From Bordetella parapertussis (GTDB taxonomy: Bacteria > Pseudomonadota > Gammaproteobacteria > Burkholderiales > Burkholderiaceae_C): a stretch of DNA of 16,338 nt. The position numbers and the translations under genes are program-made. The DNA lies in assembly GCA_945882755.1 (NCBI GenBank), contig CAMCWS010000045.1, forward strand, positions 1-16,338, written 5' to 3'. The notes under the pieces were generated by a model, which was not told the origin of the DNA, searched no databases, and worked only from the letters and a program-made list of their open reading frames with translations. Positions 15,450-16,338 of this stretch are shown piece after piece; the stretch's first letter is position 1, and each line of letters starts with the position of its first letter.

Positions 15450-16338
15450 TACAGCGACTCTAAAAACGTGATCAAGTCTTTGCGCTGCTCGGCCGGTAAA
15501 GCGGTGAACTTATCCCGTGAGGCTTTAGCCTCACCGCCATGCCACACCACCGCTTCAAGCAAATTACGCGCACGCCCATCGTGCAAAAACGAGGTGCTGG
15601 CACTCACCTGCTTGGACAAACCAATGCCCCACAAAGGCGGGGTACGCCAGTCGCTGCCACTGGCTTTGAAGTCGGGACGACCATCGGCTAAATCCGGCCC
15701 CATGTCATGCAACAACAAATCGGTATAGGGACGAATGCGTTGGTTGGAAATGCTGGGCACCGCTGCATATTTGCCGGTGCGCCATTCGGGCACATGGCAC
15801 ATGGCGCAACCCGATGAAACAAACAAGGCCTCGCCACGCTGAACCTCGGGCTTATTGGTGTCGCGTCGTTCAGGCACGGCCAAAGCTTGCGTCCAAAACG
15901 TGAGGGCGTCCCACATATCAGGACGCAACTCCGGTTTGGGGGCTTTGATCGCGGCCATGCATTCGTGCTGCACAGGCGTGCATTCGGTGAACGGGTAAAG
16001 CGAAGAAGTGACACCTATGTCTGCCGCAAACGCTGCTGCAATTTGCTGTCGAATACTGGGTTGATTGGCTTTCCAACCAAACCGTCCTATGACTTGTTTC
16101 TTGTTGATGTCATCGCGTACATAGTTAGGCCGACCATTCAAACCCTGCGCTTTTTGCAGCTGCGCCACTTGCAAAATGTCTTTTTCCGCAATGGCCTCAA
16201 GGTAACCCATGCCCACCATGGCTTGGCTGTTACGCAGCGACATCATCACGCCATCGGCCAATGGACCAAAGTTCAGCTTTTCAATGCGCACCTTGGGTTG
16301 GCGCAGCACCAGTGTTTCACCATCGGGAAAAGAAAATT
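15449..16338 (-). CDS. DUF1111 di-haem oxidoreductase (putative peroxidase), N-terminus cut by window edge
   Basis: C-terminal 295 or so residues of a periplasmic c-type cytochrome of the di-haem oxidoreductase (DUF1111) family, related to thiol-oxidoreductase/cytochrome c peroxidase annotations. The frame is open to the right edge, with readable sequence FSFPDGETLVLRQPKVRIEK before the GTG at 16309, so the true start and the first haem site lie outside. Using numbering from that GTG, seen motifs are: NFGPLADGVMMSLR (13-26), YLEAIAEKDIL, GRPNYV, GRFGWKANQPSIRQQ (75-89), a Cys pair (Cys110, Cys117), the second haem site Cys168-Ala-Met-Cys171-His172, then PYTDLLLHDMGPDLADGRPD, WRTPPLWGIGL, FLHDGRARNLLEAVVWHGGE and the terminal LITFLESL. 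In other genomes this family often lies with imelysin-type iron-responsive genes; none is visible here, but the upstream side is outside the window. Its TAA stop is at 15449-15451, touching the repeat array. Substrate unknown. Confidence 0.92.
   Translation of the reverse strand, partial: FSFPDGETLVLRQPKVRIEKLNFGPLADGVMMSLRNSQAMVGMGYLEAIAEKDILQVAQLQKAQGLNGRPNYVRDDINKKQVIGRFGWKANQPSIRQQIAAAFAADIGVTSSLYPFTECTPVQHECMAAIKAPKPELRPDMWDALTFWTQALAVPERRDTNKPEVQRGEALFVSSGCAMCHVPEWRTGKYAAVPSISNQRIRPYTDLLLHDMGPDLADGRPDFKASGSDWRTPPLWGIGLSKQVSASTSFLHDGRARNLLEAVVWHGGEAKASRDKFTALPAEQRKDLITFLESL

Noticed and set aside
1..16338. A new defence, toxin-antitoxin, secretion or mobile system
   Set aside because: Every long coding stretch fits a known housekeeping, efflux or redox family; no transposase, integrase, nuclease or toxin-antitoxin pair is visible.

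Overview
The window looks like chromosomal DNA of a betaproteobacterium, most likely order Burkholderiales and plausibly family Comamonadaceae. This rests on protein character (an MdtABC-type efflux operon with a NodT-type lipoprotein channel, a bacterial NDUFA9-like reductase next to a class II CCA enzyme, and an SDR-pterin aldolase-ttcA cluster) and on moderately GC-rich, densely packed coding. The genus cannot be fixed from the sequence alone. There are 12 protein genes, the two at the edges being cut by the window. No RNA genes, insertion sequences, prophage genes or CRISPR arrays are visible.

Layout. (1) 1-857, minus: transaldolase, lacking its C-terminus. (2) 858-931: a short divergent intergenic region. 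(3) 932-3057, plus: NDUFA9-like NAD(P)-binding protein, then the multifunctional CCA-adding enzyme. (4) 3058-13217, minus, read right to left: MidA/NDUFAF7-like methyltransferase, DUF2905 membrane protein, then the mdtA-mdtB-mdtC-outer-membrane-channel efflux operon. The gaps are 4 bp, 28 bp, and three successive 4-bp ATGA stop/start overlaps, so all six genes could be one transcription unit. (5) 13216-15249, plus: a pteridine-reductase-like SDR, a FolB/FolX-like pterin enzyme and the tRNA thiolase TtcA. (6) 15250-15448: the only sizeable non-coding stretch, filled by a composite inverted/tandem repeat. (7) 15449-16338, minus: a DUF1111 di-haem oxidoreductase lacking its N-terminus.

How the genes work together. 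The efflux operon supplies every part of a tripartite pump: a periplasmic adaptor, two different RND permease subunits as in the heteromeric MdtBC transporter, and a dedicated outer-membrane lipoprotein channel. Neither the BaeSR two-component system nor the MdtD protein of the Escherichia coli operon is present in the window. The SDR and the FolB/FolX-like protein suggest reduced-pterin (folate or monapterin) metabolism. CCA enzyme and TtcA are tRNA maturation functions. The rest is housekeeping.

I found no clearly new multi-gene system. The features most worth a second look are the repeat at 15272-15449 (three 11-mers at exact 23-bp steps facing three inverted copies at exact 16-bp steps), the two divergent genes whose start codons share a CATG palindrome, the pteridine-reductase-type Asp-Tyr-Lys site in the SDR beside folB/folX, and the efflux operon placed inside an otherwise housekeeping block.
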